Source of the DNA: Diphasiastrum complanatum
Lineage: Eukaryota > Streptophyta > Lycopodiopsida > Lycopodiales > Lycopodiaceae
Length of the DNA: 64,000 nt
Reading direction: 5' to 3'
Assembly: GCA_029204225.1 (NCBI GenBank)
Contig: MU832143.1
Location: 1 to 64,000, forward strand
A model generated the notes under the pieces. It did no database searches and was not told where the DNA came from. It was given only the letters and a program-made list of their open reading frames with translations. A program made the position numbers and the translations under genes. Below are positions 55,201 to 63,150 of the stretch, one piece after another (position 1 is the stretch's first letter; every line of letters starts with the position of its first letter).

Positions 55201-57693
55201 GTGCATAATGTCAGGCAATTTGATTGAACTTGAATTTTTGAAAGTTTTGAAGTGAGCTACTTAATAAGGATTTGAATTTTTTTGTAAGAAATCAATTGTC
55301 AAAGGAAGGGGGAAAATGCCAAAATTATTTAGAAGATTTGATACGACAGAATCTTGATCCATGTCAAAAAGGAATGAGTTGTGATACTTTGGAACTATAA
55401 TCACATAAAGATATGAGTGGTTAAAGAATTGAAGCACATTGGTATGTCAAATGAAAATATGCAAACTAACTTGTATGAAATGTTATTGAGTACTAGTGCT
55501 GCAAAGATTTTTGTGTATTGCTTCAACTGGTCACAGTATTTACTGCTCGGTGAAAAAGTTCACAATCAATGGAAACCTCTCAGGATCTTCACGCCAATTC
55601 ATTCCTAGTTCGTAGTAGACCTGGGGGATTCATCTCTTTAGTTTGATTCATGTTATTGTTAACTGTAAGCACTTTTGAAAGAAAATGGTTTTAAAAGTAA
55701 TAAAAGGGTGCTATTGTCATTGACTCTTGATGTAGTTCACAGCTTTAAGACATGTACTGACAACCAGCTGCTGAATGCAGGTGACCAATTTGCGCGAAAT
55801 TCAGGCTTTGCAGAGACTTTCCCCTCATGCACATGTTATCAAACTTCTGGAAGTCCTTTAGTAAGTATGAAGAAGGGCACACTTCCCTCTTATATTCTTT
55901 AATTAGACTTGTAAATTAAGTTATAATCTGCATAACATGAATCAATGCCATTGTATATCAGCATTGTTTTTTAAAACTACATTGTTAAGAAGGATGATCA
56001 TTTGGAAAGTGCACACATACGTTTCATCACTTGACTGAAAAGTATCCTCTTTAGATCTAAATCTGCTATAAATATCCTGAACTTTTTGATATAGGAATAT
56101 ATGACTCGAACTGTTGTAAATAGCCCGAACCCATTGCAGCTGCTTTAGTAGCGCTCTGCAGTGTTTGACTATTATTGATTGCTTGCCTCAATGCCGTGTG
56201 TTATTTTCCACATTCTTACTTGATTAGAAAGACCTCTAGCAAAAGGCTCCTTGTCTGGTTCTTCTGTGATGAAGGCATTTGGTTCTATGAATGTGTTTGC
56301 AACACTGGTACTAGGAAAACCATTTGACAATTTTTCGAAAAGGCCAAGTCTTGATTCATGAGGGAATGCTTCATGTGCTGAATTGGCTAGTGCTTATAAA
56401 GACATACACTAGATTATAGAAGGATGTATTAGATAGTCCTGCCATCAAAGGCAACAATCATAAGCATGAATATGATTTGAGAAGTAGGTTGAAGCACATG
56501 GTTTGTATACAAAGCAAACAGGAATTTGATGTACTCCTTAAGACATGTTAACTTAGTCATTTGTTCTTGATTGCAAGGAAATGCTTAGCTTACCTCTTTT
56601 TCCAGTGATCAGCCTACAGGAAGGCTAGCCCTGGTTTTCGAGTTGATGGATATGAACATTTACGAGATTATCAGAGGGAGGAGAACGTATGTTGTGGAGG
56701 AGCGCATCAAAAATTACATGTATCAACTAATGAAGGGTGTGCAATTGGCTGCTGTATTTTTCCACTTATTCATCAGTACTAAGACGAAAAGCCTTTATTA
56801 ATAAGACTTTGCATAGTGTAATCGGACTTTTATTCCAGGTGTGCCAAGTGTGCTGATGTCTAGACTATAAGATGGGTTGTACAGTTCTCTAACGTTCGTC
56901 GAACAAATTTCCATGCTAGGAAGGACAATGCTTAATTTATTTTGAACTAGCATACTAGCATACCATAAAAACTAGGCATTTTGCCTTCACAGCTGTTAGA
57001 ATATTCCATGACTTCAGGATAACTTACAGTAGTTGCTTTCTGCTGTCATGCAAATGCCTATATATATCAAATTGATCCTCTTTGTACTTGACTGTCTCAA
57101 TTTTGTGGTCAGCCATCAGCACTATAGGGTACTTAGGAAATTTGTAGAAAAATCATCATGAAGGAATTTGAATCAGTATTTTGAAGTGAGTTTGTTTCAA
57201 AGAGTCAACCTTTCTTGATGCAGCGATGGATCACATGCATCGAAATGGCATTTTTCATCGAGATATAAAGCCAGAGAACATTCTTGTCAGGGATGAAATC
57301 CTCAAGGTAGTCTGATTTTCCAAGTACGATGAATTGAGGAGCTTTGAAGTCAACACATCTACAACTAAGGACATATTATTAAATTTCAAGTTTCAAACCT
57401 GTATTGCATGGGGACCACAAAGCATTAAATGTCTTCATAATAATGCTGTGAAACCTTTAATTGTGTATGGACACAAGATTTCAGGATTCATTGTCTAAGT
57501 TTTTGAACTTGGTCACTTAAGTGATTGCTTCACATATAGCACAATATAAAATTGTAAACTGTCCTTGGCTCCGATGGTAAACTATGTAGAATCTGATTGT
57601 TTTTACAAAACATTTACTTCAGCTTGCAGACTTTGGAAGTTGTCGAGGTGTATACTCTAAACAACCTTACACCGAGTATATTTCGACAAGATG
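40140..57693 (+). CDS. MOK: MOK/LF4-type protein kinase, five exons visible, 3' end beyond window
   Basis: Exons at 40140-40264, 55781-55860, 56606-56736, 57224-57306 and 57623-57693 join in phase with GT..AG introns and no stop, giving about 150 residues of kinase domain. They show the glycine loop GEGTFSEV, the VAIK lysine, NLREIQAL (helix C Glu), the hinge '[12 protein letters not shown]', the catalytic loop [15 protein letters not shown], and the activation loop '[14 protein letters not shown]' with the dual-phosphorylation TEY. This set is diagnostic of MOK (RAGE) kinases and their Chlamydomonas homologue LF4, which limits flagellar length. In a plant the likely role is in cilia of sperm; this is inference. 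The initiator Met and everything after the activation loop are not in view. Intron 1 is 15.5 kb of transposons. All conserved residues visible are intact, so it does not look like a pseudogene. Confidence 0.9.
40560..41320 (+). mobile_element. LINE 3' end fragment (RT C-terminal zinc-finger region and 3' UTR)
   Basis: '[28 protein letters not shown]' spans the zf-RVT-like region after the RT (quoted here as [17 protein letters not shown]). It aligns with 49490-49590 ('[11 protein letters not shown]'). A CAT/ACG-rich tail follows. The 3' end 'ttatatgccttttagcatga..cattaataaaac' (about 41268-41308) matches the 3' end of another LINE at 63098-63140. Frameshifted and 5'-truncated. Confidence 0.7.
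41340..43730 (+). mobile_element. LINE fragment: ORF1 start and endonuclease, broken
   Basis: It starts 30-60 bp after the previous LINE tail. An ATG at 41361 opens a Pro/Ser/Ala-rich ORF1 start; a short coiled coil ('[17 protein letters not shown]', 41889) follows. From about 42340 come apurinic-endonuclease motifs: '[14 protein letters not shown]', '[14 protein letters not shown]' (42790) and '[15 protein letters not shown]' (43040). These correspond to the intact-order LINE at 58631-62400. Several stops interrupt. The linker towards RT continues to about 43730 and is cut there. Confidence 0.8.
43740..45820 (+). mobile_element. LTR/leader-like sequence and gag remnant of a Gypsy-type element
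   Basis: 'gctataagtaggg' near 44008 followed by CT-rich sequence looks like an LTR promoter/R region, but no matching LTR copy was found. From 45380 (ATG GCA GAA..) the sequence resembles a Gypsy gag start; a 62-codon frame at 45494 reads '[20 protein letters not shown]', like the Retrotrans_gag region. Stops follow. It does not match the 3' LTR at 48402, so it may belong to a different element. Confidence 0.45.
45820..46010 (+). pseudogene. Misplaced Gypsy integrase zinc-binding fragment
   Basis: Frames read '[19 protein letters not shown]' and then, in another frame, '[20 protein letters not shown]', the HHCC-region signature of chromovirus integrases. It lies in front of the reverse transcriptase instead of behind it. 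Confidence 0.7.
45970..47010 (+). CDS. pol: Gypsy chromovirus reverse transcriptase-RNase H (5'-truncated)
   Basis: An uninterrupted 346-codon frame without a natural start. It contains '[20 protein letters not shown]', the catalytic FVDDILVYS, '[18 protein letters not shown]'-type thumb motifs, then RNase H: '[19 protein letters not shown]', '[15 protein letters not shown]', '[13 protein letters not shown]' and '[14 protein letters not shown]'. The first RT motifs and the protease are missing because the frame joins an integrase fragment at about 46010. The open frame suggests fairly recent decay. RNase H catalytic Asp and Glu positions appear kept. Confidence 0.9.
   Translation: MAKTQTIRRVICHQVRVREEDVHKIAFRTRFGHYEFLVMPFGLTNAPATFMMLMNDVLRPFMGKFVVNFVDDILVYSCDDAMHVNHLRIVLSTLRESTLFANEKKSELCKKEITYLGFIVSAYGIKPDPQKVDVLLAWPVPTDLTALRSFLGLAVFYRKGVKKCSHEAAPLTDMLQKNKWKEWMEVQQRSFDVLKQAVADFVTLKIVDPQKPFVVETDASDIAVGAVLMQEGRPEVFESKKLNTTQKNYPTHEKELYAIIHALTTWRHYLYGAEFYVYTDHNTLRYFCNQPDLRGWQARWAELMQEFHMEIRYKKGAKNYVADALSRILYQMSFVVIENDLIAEIR
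47011..48390 (+). pseudogene. pol: Gypsy chromovirus integrase with chromodomain, frameshifted
   Basis: After RNase H the frame moves through '[20 protein letters not shown]', '[13 protein letters not shown]' and '[17 protein letters not shown]' (zinc finger end), then the core at 47383-47982: '[16 protein letters not shown]', '[14 protein letters not shown]' and '[20 protein letters not shown]' (DDE residues present). From 48028 come '[14 protein letters not shown]' and a chromodomain-like '[28 protein letters not shown]', which targets insertion to marked chromatin in this group. The two His of the zinc finger are lost at a 36-bp palindrome (47203-47238). Confidence 0.88.
47203..47238. repeat. 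Perfect 15-bp inverted repeat with 6-bp loop
   Basis: TTACGTAAGATCAAC (47203-47217) is exactly inverted at 47224-47238. The right arm is the expected integrase coding sequence (ELILRN), so the left arm is probably a fold-back copy. Confidence 0.85.
48387..48401 (+). other. Polypurine tract of the chromovirus
   Basis: GAGGGGGGAAGGGA directly before TGTTACAG. Confidence 0.8.
48402..49055 (+). repeat. Probable 3' LTR of the chromovirus
   Basis: Starts TGTTACAGC after the polypurine tract. The end is placed where LINE-like sequence resumes. It contains a 77-bp tandem duplication (GACACATGTCA at 48645 and 48722) in which CACATG/CATGTG and 'gggacacttggtcca' blocks repeat. Confidence 0.55.
49060..49690 (+). 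mobile_element. LINE 3' coding fragment
   Basis: Contains '[19 protein letters not shown]' and '[20 protein letters not shown]', the cysteine/histidine region after LINE reverse transcriptases, homologous to 40580-40760. Its first 45 bp (tggatacacga..ctccagtgctcgagattattg) also occur at 43135-43180. It is cut at 49692 by the Copia element. Confidence 0.7.
49693..50693 (+). repeat. 5' LTR of the 49.7-kb Copia element (1001 bp)
   Basis: Contains clustered 'ttcgcgaa', 'acgaaag' and, at its end, 'tttcgctttcgctttcgcgattcattcgcg' (quoted in part). Followed after 4 nt by TGGTATCAGATC. Confidence 0.9.
50698..50709 (+). other. Primer-binding site, one mismatch to tRNA-iMet type
   Basis: TGGTATCAGATC (usual TGGTATCAGAGC). 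Confidence 0.8.
50812..51493 (+). pseudogene. gag: Copia gag, broken by three stops
   Basis: From 'ATGGCTTC' (50812) a stop occurs within a few codons; the frame then continues '[20 protein letters not shown]', '[20 protein letters not shown]', a stop, '[20 protein letters not shown]', a stop, and '[19 protein letters not shown]' to a Lys-rich end. This is a UBN2-type gag order. Confidence 0.8.
51584..52519 (+). CDS. pol: Copia pol: zinc knuckle, protease, GAG-pre-integrase, then RT start
   Basis: A 311-codon frame. It has '[17 protein letters not shown]' (C-X2-C-X4-H-X4-C), the aspartic protease DSGATSHF, '[16 protein letters not shown]' and '[14 protein letters not shown]' (zinc-binding end of integrase), then jumps directly to '[20 protein letters not shown]' of the reverse transcriptase. 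The DDE core of integrase and the linker are missing, an in-frame internal deletion of roughly 400-500 residues by comparison with typical Copia pol. It ends at a stop in a short gap before the next frame. Confidence 0.88.
   Translation: MRCRKDRHTVDTYWLNPKIDCIHCHKKGHATMDCRQNPRNKSAQNRQENNNSSTAYICEDVCAASTSDTHEVILDSGATSHFVTSRRIMSDFRSADPSRFIVLGDGSKHQVNGIGSLWLNTNGKDRQLEDVLFVPTLQPDLPSVARIADAGMRVTFSDEACNVVDASTSTLIAQGRRKGNLYHLKVRLPADQVHQTHNESPDTLWHKRLCHMNSMALYQASHHGVITGVSISNATSSTTCDACLKGKMSRTPFIKDSYKTTKILELVSTSEGFCGFSGEPQTFEEAIECPEKDKWIQAMNEEMESMRKNHV
52523..53977 (+). pseudogene. pol: Copia reverse transcriptase-RNase H, broken
   Basis: '[20 protein letters not shown]', '[18 protein letters not shown]', '[12 protein letters not shown]' (stop), a mutated catalytic site '[12 protein letters not shown]' (usual YVDD), '[20 protein letters not shown]', '[20 protein letters not shown]', '[14 protein letters not shown]'. 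Frameshifts lie near 53190 and 53560. The D-to-E change in the catalytic motif and the stops make it inactive. Confidence 0.88.
53995..54977 (+). repeat. 3' LTR of the 49.7-kb Copia element (983 bp)
   Basis: Matches 49693-50693 with scattered substitutions and small deletions (for example loss of about 15 bp near 54700 relative to 50397-50420). Confidence 0.9.
54978..55780 (+). other. End of intron 1, no gene seen
   Basis: 54980-55200 may be an old LINE or LTR remnant but has no firm motif. 55417-55780 is ordinary AT-rich intron ending GCTGAATGCAG. Confidence 0.5.
55781..55860 (+). CDS. MOK: MOK-like kinase exon b: helix C
   Basis: Reads '[20 protein letters not shown]' then 'KLLEVL' and two bases of the next codon; donor GTAAGT. 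The Glu of NLREI pairs with the VAIK lysine in active kinases. Confidence 0.9.
56606..56736 (+). CDS. MOK: MOK-like kinase exon c: hinge
   Basis: Acceptor TTTTTCCAG; reads '[20 protein letters not shown]', 'IIRGRR', 'YMYQLMK'; donor GTGTGC leaving one base. Introns on either side are 745 and 487 bp. Confidence 0.92.
57224..57306 (+). CDS. MOK: MOK-like kinase exon d: catalytic loop
   Basis: Acceptor TTGATGCAG; reads '[20 protein letters not shown]' then 'LVRDEILK'; donor GTAGTC. HRD Asp and the Lys/Asn of the loop are present. Confidence 0.92.
57623..57693 (+). CDS. MOK: MOK-like kinase exon e: DFG and TEY activation loop
   Basis: Acceptor TTACTTCAG; reads '[20 protein letters not shown]' then 'STR' and two bases of Trp; donor GTAAGA. 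TEY is the MAP-kinase-like phosphorylation motif typical of MOK. Confidence 0.92.
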
Positions 57694-58139
57694 GTAAGAG
57701 TGTGCTTTTTTGAATGGTATTGTATCAATAAAAGTTGTTTCTTTCCTTTCAACTATACACATACATGCGGAGATAGGTGTAGCAGATTTAGCTGAATGTC
57801 CAAGTAACAACTATGGAGATTAATGAAGCCTGGTGTTTTCTGCAAGGACTACATGACATAGTTGCAATCTTGTGAAAGTAGTATGTTTCAAGAATCTCAA
57901 CTTCCAAAAGAAAATTGTCTCAATTTACAGAAAAAATATCGCAAAATGAATGTTGCTGGTTTCACTTCCCATTTGCTTGAAATCTTATCTTCATGGGGAA
58001 GACACTTGGAGAAAAATTGTTCTCTTTTTTTTGATACATAATGCATTGCGGAAAAGAGGATATGACATAATTCCTGTTGAGGTATACTTTGAAAACATTT
58101 ATCAATGTTGTCAATTGAATTCTGGACAAATAATTACTG
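57694..58139 (+). other. Start of the next kinase intron
   Basis: Begins GTAAGAGTG. No exon with the expected YRAPE motif was found between here and the window end, so the intron is longer than 6.3 kb. No other gene seen. Confidence 0.6.
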
Positions 58140-58630
58140 TCTGTCTGTCTGTCTCTCTCTCTCCCTGCTATGGAGGGTGCCCTCCCTCTCTATCGCAGCT
58201 ATGGTGGCGCCCTCCTATCCCTCGCTGCATCTCCGTCTCTGACCATCGCCCTGCTGCCTGTCCATTGCTCCCTCATTGCCTGACCCTTGCTCCCTTGCTC
58301 CCTTGCTGACCATCGCTCCTCGCTGCCTGCTGACCATCGCTCCTCGCTGCCTGACCATCGTTCCCTGTCCTGTCCCTCGCTGACCCTGTCCCTCCATCGC
58401 TGGTCCTGTCCCTCGTGCTTGTCCCTCCTCACTGATCCTCGCTACCTGTTCCTTGCTGCCCTGGCTGACCACCTGCCCCTGTCCCTTTTTCCTCACTGAT
58501 CCGGTCCCTGTCCCTCGTGGCTGACCACCACCCCGGTCCCTTGTCCATCGCTGTCCCTCTCTCCTGTCCCTCCATCACTGTCCCTCCCTCTCTCTTCTGG
58601 CCCATCATTGTACCTTCCTTCCTAATCATT
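58140..58630 (+). repeat. C/T-rich low-complexity tract before a LINE (possible LINE 5' UTR)
   Basis: Irregular repeats of 'ccctcgctg', 'gaccatcgctcc' and 'cctgtccctc' fill nearly 500 bp and stop at the LINE start codon. Its base composition is very unlike the AT-rich intron. Confidence 0.55.
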
Positions 58631-61600
58631 ATGGCTGATTGGCAATCAGTGAATTGGAAGGGGAAAAAGAAAACCCCTCCCCCTTCTTCTTTTGTTTTCT
58701 CAGCCATCCGTACTACGGCTCCAAATCCTTTTACCTTGTCCCCTCCCTCTCCTGCTGCCACCTTAGGCTTTGCTGTTGCCACCTCACCCTCTCCCCTCGC
58801 TGTTGCTGCCACCTCAGACCTCAATGCCACCTCACATCTGCTGCCCAACGAGATGGCTACTGCTGACATGGCACCCCCCTCCACCTCATCCCTCTTCTCT
58901 GCTTCTTCTCCCTCTTCTTTCACTTCTTCTTCTTCTTCCTCTCTCACTACTGCTCTCCCCTCCCTTTCACCCTCCTTCCGCATCGTCTTTACACCAACTC
59001 ACAGCTCCTCCATCTACCGTACCCATTTCCTACACTCCCTCCAAAACAGTTGAAACTCTTTTCCTCTTGGGAAGCCGACCAAATGAGAACAGAGTTCCAG
59101 CTTTTGAAGCAAGAGCTCTCACAGCTGAAAGAAGTAGTGGTCTCCTTAGTAAAAGAAAAGAACTTGTTGCAGTCCAAAGTCACCTCATTGGAGCAGCAGC
59201 CTCGGAATTGACCACCACCATGATACGGGAACTTGAGAGTAGAATTGAGCAGCATAAAAATTCATGGGCAGCGGTCTTGAAGGAAGGCTCCAAACCTAGT
59301 GCCCCCATTTCCTTGGTCAGCAAAAACCCCACAACATCAAGGTTCGCGGGATACCCGACACTCAAGACGCCATTGCCGAAGCTACGAGTTTTCTCGAATC
59401 CAGTCTAGGACATGTGACAGATGGGCTGGATACAGCTTGGAGGACCACCAGAGATGCAGCCACACTGATCATTCGCTTCACATCCCTAGAACGCCGCAGA
59501 GAGGCTTTACGCTGCCCAATCACGTGGTACTACCATATATATGGATGACGATCTTACCTACATCCAGGTTGAGGAGAGGCGTAAAGCCCTCCAGGTAGCT
59601 CGAGAGACTGGTAGACGGGTTATATATCGAAATGATCAGATACGGTTTGTGCTGGCACCCCTAGCAGTTCCCAGAGCTAGGAATTCTGGGCCCCCGGGTC
59701 TTCAGATTGGGGTATGGAATTGTGATGGCATCCACTCATCCTCTACAGCAGGTGATCTGATTGACTTTATCACTGGACGAGACCTATTGTTCTTCATGGA
59801 GACTTGCGAGAGCCAGGTGCGCGGTTTACCCACCTTCTCGGGATACAGATGGGAATTAGTATACAGATCTGAGACTAGATCAGCCAGTGGCCGTGGTTCC
59901 GGATGTCTCTACAAACTTCATTAGATATTTGAGTTCGTCAGGCATGATGAGCACACACGATATATTTGGCTCCATATCACAGAACGAGTGATTTGTTTGG
60001 ACATGGACATCTTCGTTGCTGCCTGCTATTTTCCTCCAGAGTCCTCGTCCTTTGTTGAGGGAGTTAGCTCACCTTATTTGGATCTTTCAGTGGATATCAT
60101 CAGATTTGCAGAGCGGGGGCATATTTTCCTCACGGGGGATTTTAATGCCCGGACAGCCTCACGACAGATAGAGTTCCATGATGCTACAGATCAGATGCGA
60201 GTCCATGCCTTTGATAGTGATAGCTTGGGGATCACCAAGATTTTTGCAGATGGACCGGGACCTATTACATCATATGGCGAGTACCTGTTACAGTTTGGTG
60301 AGGCACATGAGTTAGCCAGTTATAATGGCCTACCTCACTGGCCTAATTCTGGCAGCTATACTTGTCACCCTCACAGTGGCAGTCACAGTGTGGTTGATTA
60401 CCTCATGGGGTCACCGTCATCCATTCCTCTTATTCACAGCTTCCATATCTCCCCTACCACCCTTTTTGATCATTCGTTCCTATCCTTCGCCATTGGCCAC
60501 CTTCCACCACCACAGCCTCAACACCAATCCATACTTCCCCGTGCACCCAAATACACCTTTCACCCCCTCTCTATCCCTTCTAAACCTCATAAGCACAAAC
60601 TAGTCCATCCACGATCATCCCAACCTTTCCACCCACTGTGGTATGATGCGGAGTGTCGATCCCTACACCACTCTGTCACACATGCTCGTTTCCACGCCCG
60701 CCATCTCCTCCGCTCTTCACGGCAAATGTACAACCGCACACTCCGTCCCAAAAAATGTCCCTATGATGACTCTAAAGGAAACTGTCTTGTGAACCTCCTT
60801 CTCAGTTCCTCCTCAGGTGCCTTTTGGCGTGGGTTTTTCCCTCGCATCCCCTCTTCTGGACGACTTACATATCTGGACTGACTATGCTACCCAACTTTAC
60901 ACTATACCCACTGATATGCCCATCTCCATCTCTCCTCGACCTTCAGACTTCACCTTTTTCACCCTGGCTTGGTTCGGGCAGCAGTCAAAAAGCTAAAAAC
61001 CCACGGCACCAGGGACATTGAAGACCTTGAATCTGAGCTACTAATTCACGCCCCCCCCCCCCCCCCCTCGATACCCTTGCCCCTACATTATCCACTCTCC
61101 TTAACCATGCTGTTGTTGAGGGCTTCCCATCCTCTTGGTGCACCAACATACATCCTATCCACAAAACGGTGACCCCATGGTACCTGGTAATTACCGCCTT
61201 ATTATGATTGGGCACGTTCTCGCGAAGTTATATGGCACCATCCTCCAGTCTGCAGTTAACTCAGAGGCAGAGTTCAGGAGATTACATGCTTTGGGTCAAG
61301 CAGGGTTCTGCGCTCATTATTCCACTACAAATCATATATTCACACTTCGAGCCCTTATTGAGGAAGCTAGACATAGGAGAGAAAAGGTTTATTGTTGTTT
61401 TGTGGACTTCAGGAAAGCCTTTGATTTTGTTCCACGCCCATTACTTATCCACAGACTCCGTGACCTAGGGTTCTCTACAAATATTATTCTAGCCGTCATG
61501 GCTCTCTATGAGAGGGTCTTGGGGTGCTTTCGTCATGGTAGTGGCATCTCTTAGCAGATCTGGAGTACTATTGGGGTTAAGCAGGGATGCTCTCTCTCAC

Positions 61601-62400
61601 CAGTTCTCTTTGGATTATATATTGACGAGCTAGAGTAGGTCATTTCTCAGTGTGATGGGTATGGTTGCCGGCTTGGGGACATTCTGATTGCCATCCTTCT
61701 CTATGCGGATGATGTGGTATTAGTATCCCGTACCAGAGAGGGATTACAGAGACAGTTGGATTGTTTACACACCTTCTGTACCCAGTGGGGTTTAGGGGTG
61801 AACCTCTCAAAGACCAAAGTTACGGTCTTCAATACTTCTCGGGCCTTCATGCAGCGCCAAGAGCTTACCCTTGATGGACAGTCCTTGGAGATGGTCTCTT
61901 CCTACACTTGCCTGGGTGTGCTCTTCTCTGGTCCTACCTTCAGTATGAGACAGGCAGCTACTTCTAGACTTGGGAAAGGTCACTCTTCCCTAGTCCAGCT
62001 GGAGAGACTCTGCTTCCGTAAGTCTATTCGGGATGCCCCGAGTAAGTGCAGACTATTTGGCACATCATCACCCCTCTGGCCTTGTATGCAACAGAGATAT
62101 GGTGTACATGCCTATCATCTTCACACTGGTCCAGCATTTCACGCTTACAGACCACCATGTTAGCTTGCATGATCCGAGCGAAGCCCTCGGTTCCACATGA
62201 GATCATCCTTGCGGAGTTTGCCACCCCTCCTATTCAGCTTGAGGCAGCCTTCCAGCTTATCACATACATCTAGAGAGTTCAGGCACTTCCTGATACAGAG
62301 CAGCGATATACATAGCTTGCACTTATGTCCTCTCATCACCTTCAGACTTAGGGATACTGGCTATCATGGTTCTCTTAGGCATCGCACTTCCTCATAGAAG
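58631..62400 (+). mobile_element. LINE with ORF1, endonuclease and reverse transcriptase in order, broken
   Basis: The ATG at 58631 opens a Ser/Pro-rich ORF1 start (to about 59053). A coiled coil ('LLKQELSQLKEVVVSLVKEK') and an RNA-binding-like part follow with frame changes ('IRFTSLERRREALRCP', 'EERRKALQVARETGRR'). The endonuclease runs 59690-60440 ('LFFMETCESQVRGLP', 'GDFNARTASRQIEFHD', 'GSHSVVDYLMGSPS'). The reverse transcriptase runs 61160-62050 ('YCCFVDFRKAFDFVPR', 'GVKQGCSLSPVLFGLY', 'AILLYADDVVLVSR'). Stops near 59921, 61554 and 61636 inactivate it. Catalytic YADD is intact. Orientation is the same as the kinase. Confidence 0.88.
61051..61067. repeat. Run of 17 C
   Basis: An uninterrupted C homopolymer inside the LINE between endonuclease and reverse transcriptase; it probably caused a local frameshift or is a hard-to-sequence tract. 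Confidence 0.9.
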
Positions 62401-63150
62401 CATTTGGTTCTGGTCCTCCGGGGCAAAGTTGGCATTCTTGAGGTTGATGTTACTTACCTCAAGAATGAATTGGAATCAGATGAAGAGGAAGAAGAAGGAA
62501 GCGGCAATGTGATTCATAAGATGTGGCAAAGCAGCTTCAAGAGCGGGTTCGCTCACTGGAGCAGCAATTTCAGCAATCGAAGAGTTCTTGGGCCGCCGTG
62601 CTCAAGGGATCTAAGCAGGTTATTTCTGAATCTATTCAAGAACATCAAAAAAGAGATTTCAATGCCCTCAATGTTAGGGTTAGGGGAGATTCTTTTGCGG
62701 GTAAGGACCTCGTGGCTGAGGCAAATGCTTTCATTCATTCCACCTTTGGTCTCAAAGAGGATGTCATATCTGCTGCTTGGGTGGGTAAGCTCCAATCCAC
62801 CACAATGTTTCTGCGTTTCAAGGATGCGTTGCTTCGCCAAAAGGTTCTACGTAAAAGAGGTTGCCTGAAGGGGTCTACTATTTTTATGGATGAAGTCTTG
62901 ACGCCCATTCAATGGACTGAGAGAGAAAATTATCGCAGATGCTAAGGCCAACGGTTTCCGGCTTTGAGCTACGGTCATTTACTTCCTCTCCTACGTGAGA
63001 GATGAGCTTTTTTTACAGAGTGATTTACATTTTAGTTTAGTTTTCTGTTGACGGCATTGTCCCGTCCGAGTTCCATTTACTTTGTTGCACTCCTTTTCGT
63101 CTTATACGCCTTTTGGCATGGAAAAGACATTAATAAAGCTTTCTTTCTTC
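62401..63150 (+). mobile_element. Second LINE copy: ORF1 part and 3' UTR only
   Basis: A frame at 62523-62945 reads 'AKQLQERVRSLEQQFQQSKS' (coiled coil), 'SSWAAVLKGSKQ', 'LNVRVRGDSFAGKDLVAEAN' and 'FMDEVLTPIQWTERENYRR', i.e. ORF1p coiled coil, RRM-like and C-terminal parts. It passes straight into a 3' end 'cttatacgccttttggcatgg..cattaataaagc' (63098-63140) without endonuclease or RT. This is either an internal deletion or a short, ORF1-only derivative. Confidence 0.75.

Larger units (their letters stand above)
40265..55780 (+). other. Giant intron (15.5 kb) of the kinase, filled with sense retroelements
   Basis: Bounded by GTCTCT and ATGCAG. It contains in order LINE pieces (40560-43730), a chimeric Gypsy region (43740-49055), a LINE 3' piece (49060-49690), a complete-ended Copia element (49693-54977) and 800 bp of mostly unassigned sequence. 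All recognisable coding elements read in the same direction as the kinase. Confidence 0.85.

Noticed and set aside
58199-58983. Long minus-strand frames rich in Gly, Glu and Arg
   Set aside because: They mirror the C/T-rich tract and Ser/Pro-rich LINE ORF1 on the plus strand; composition explains the openness.
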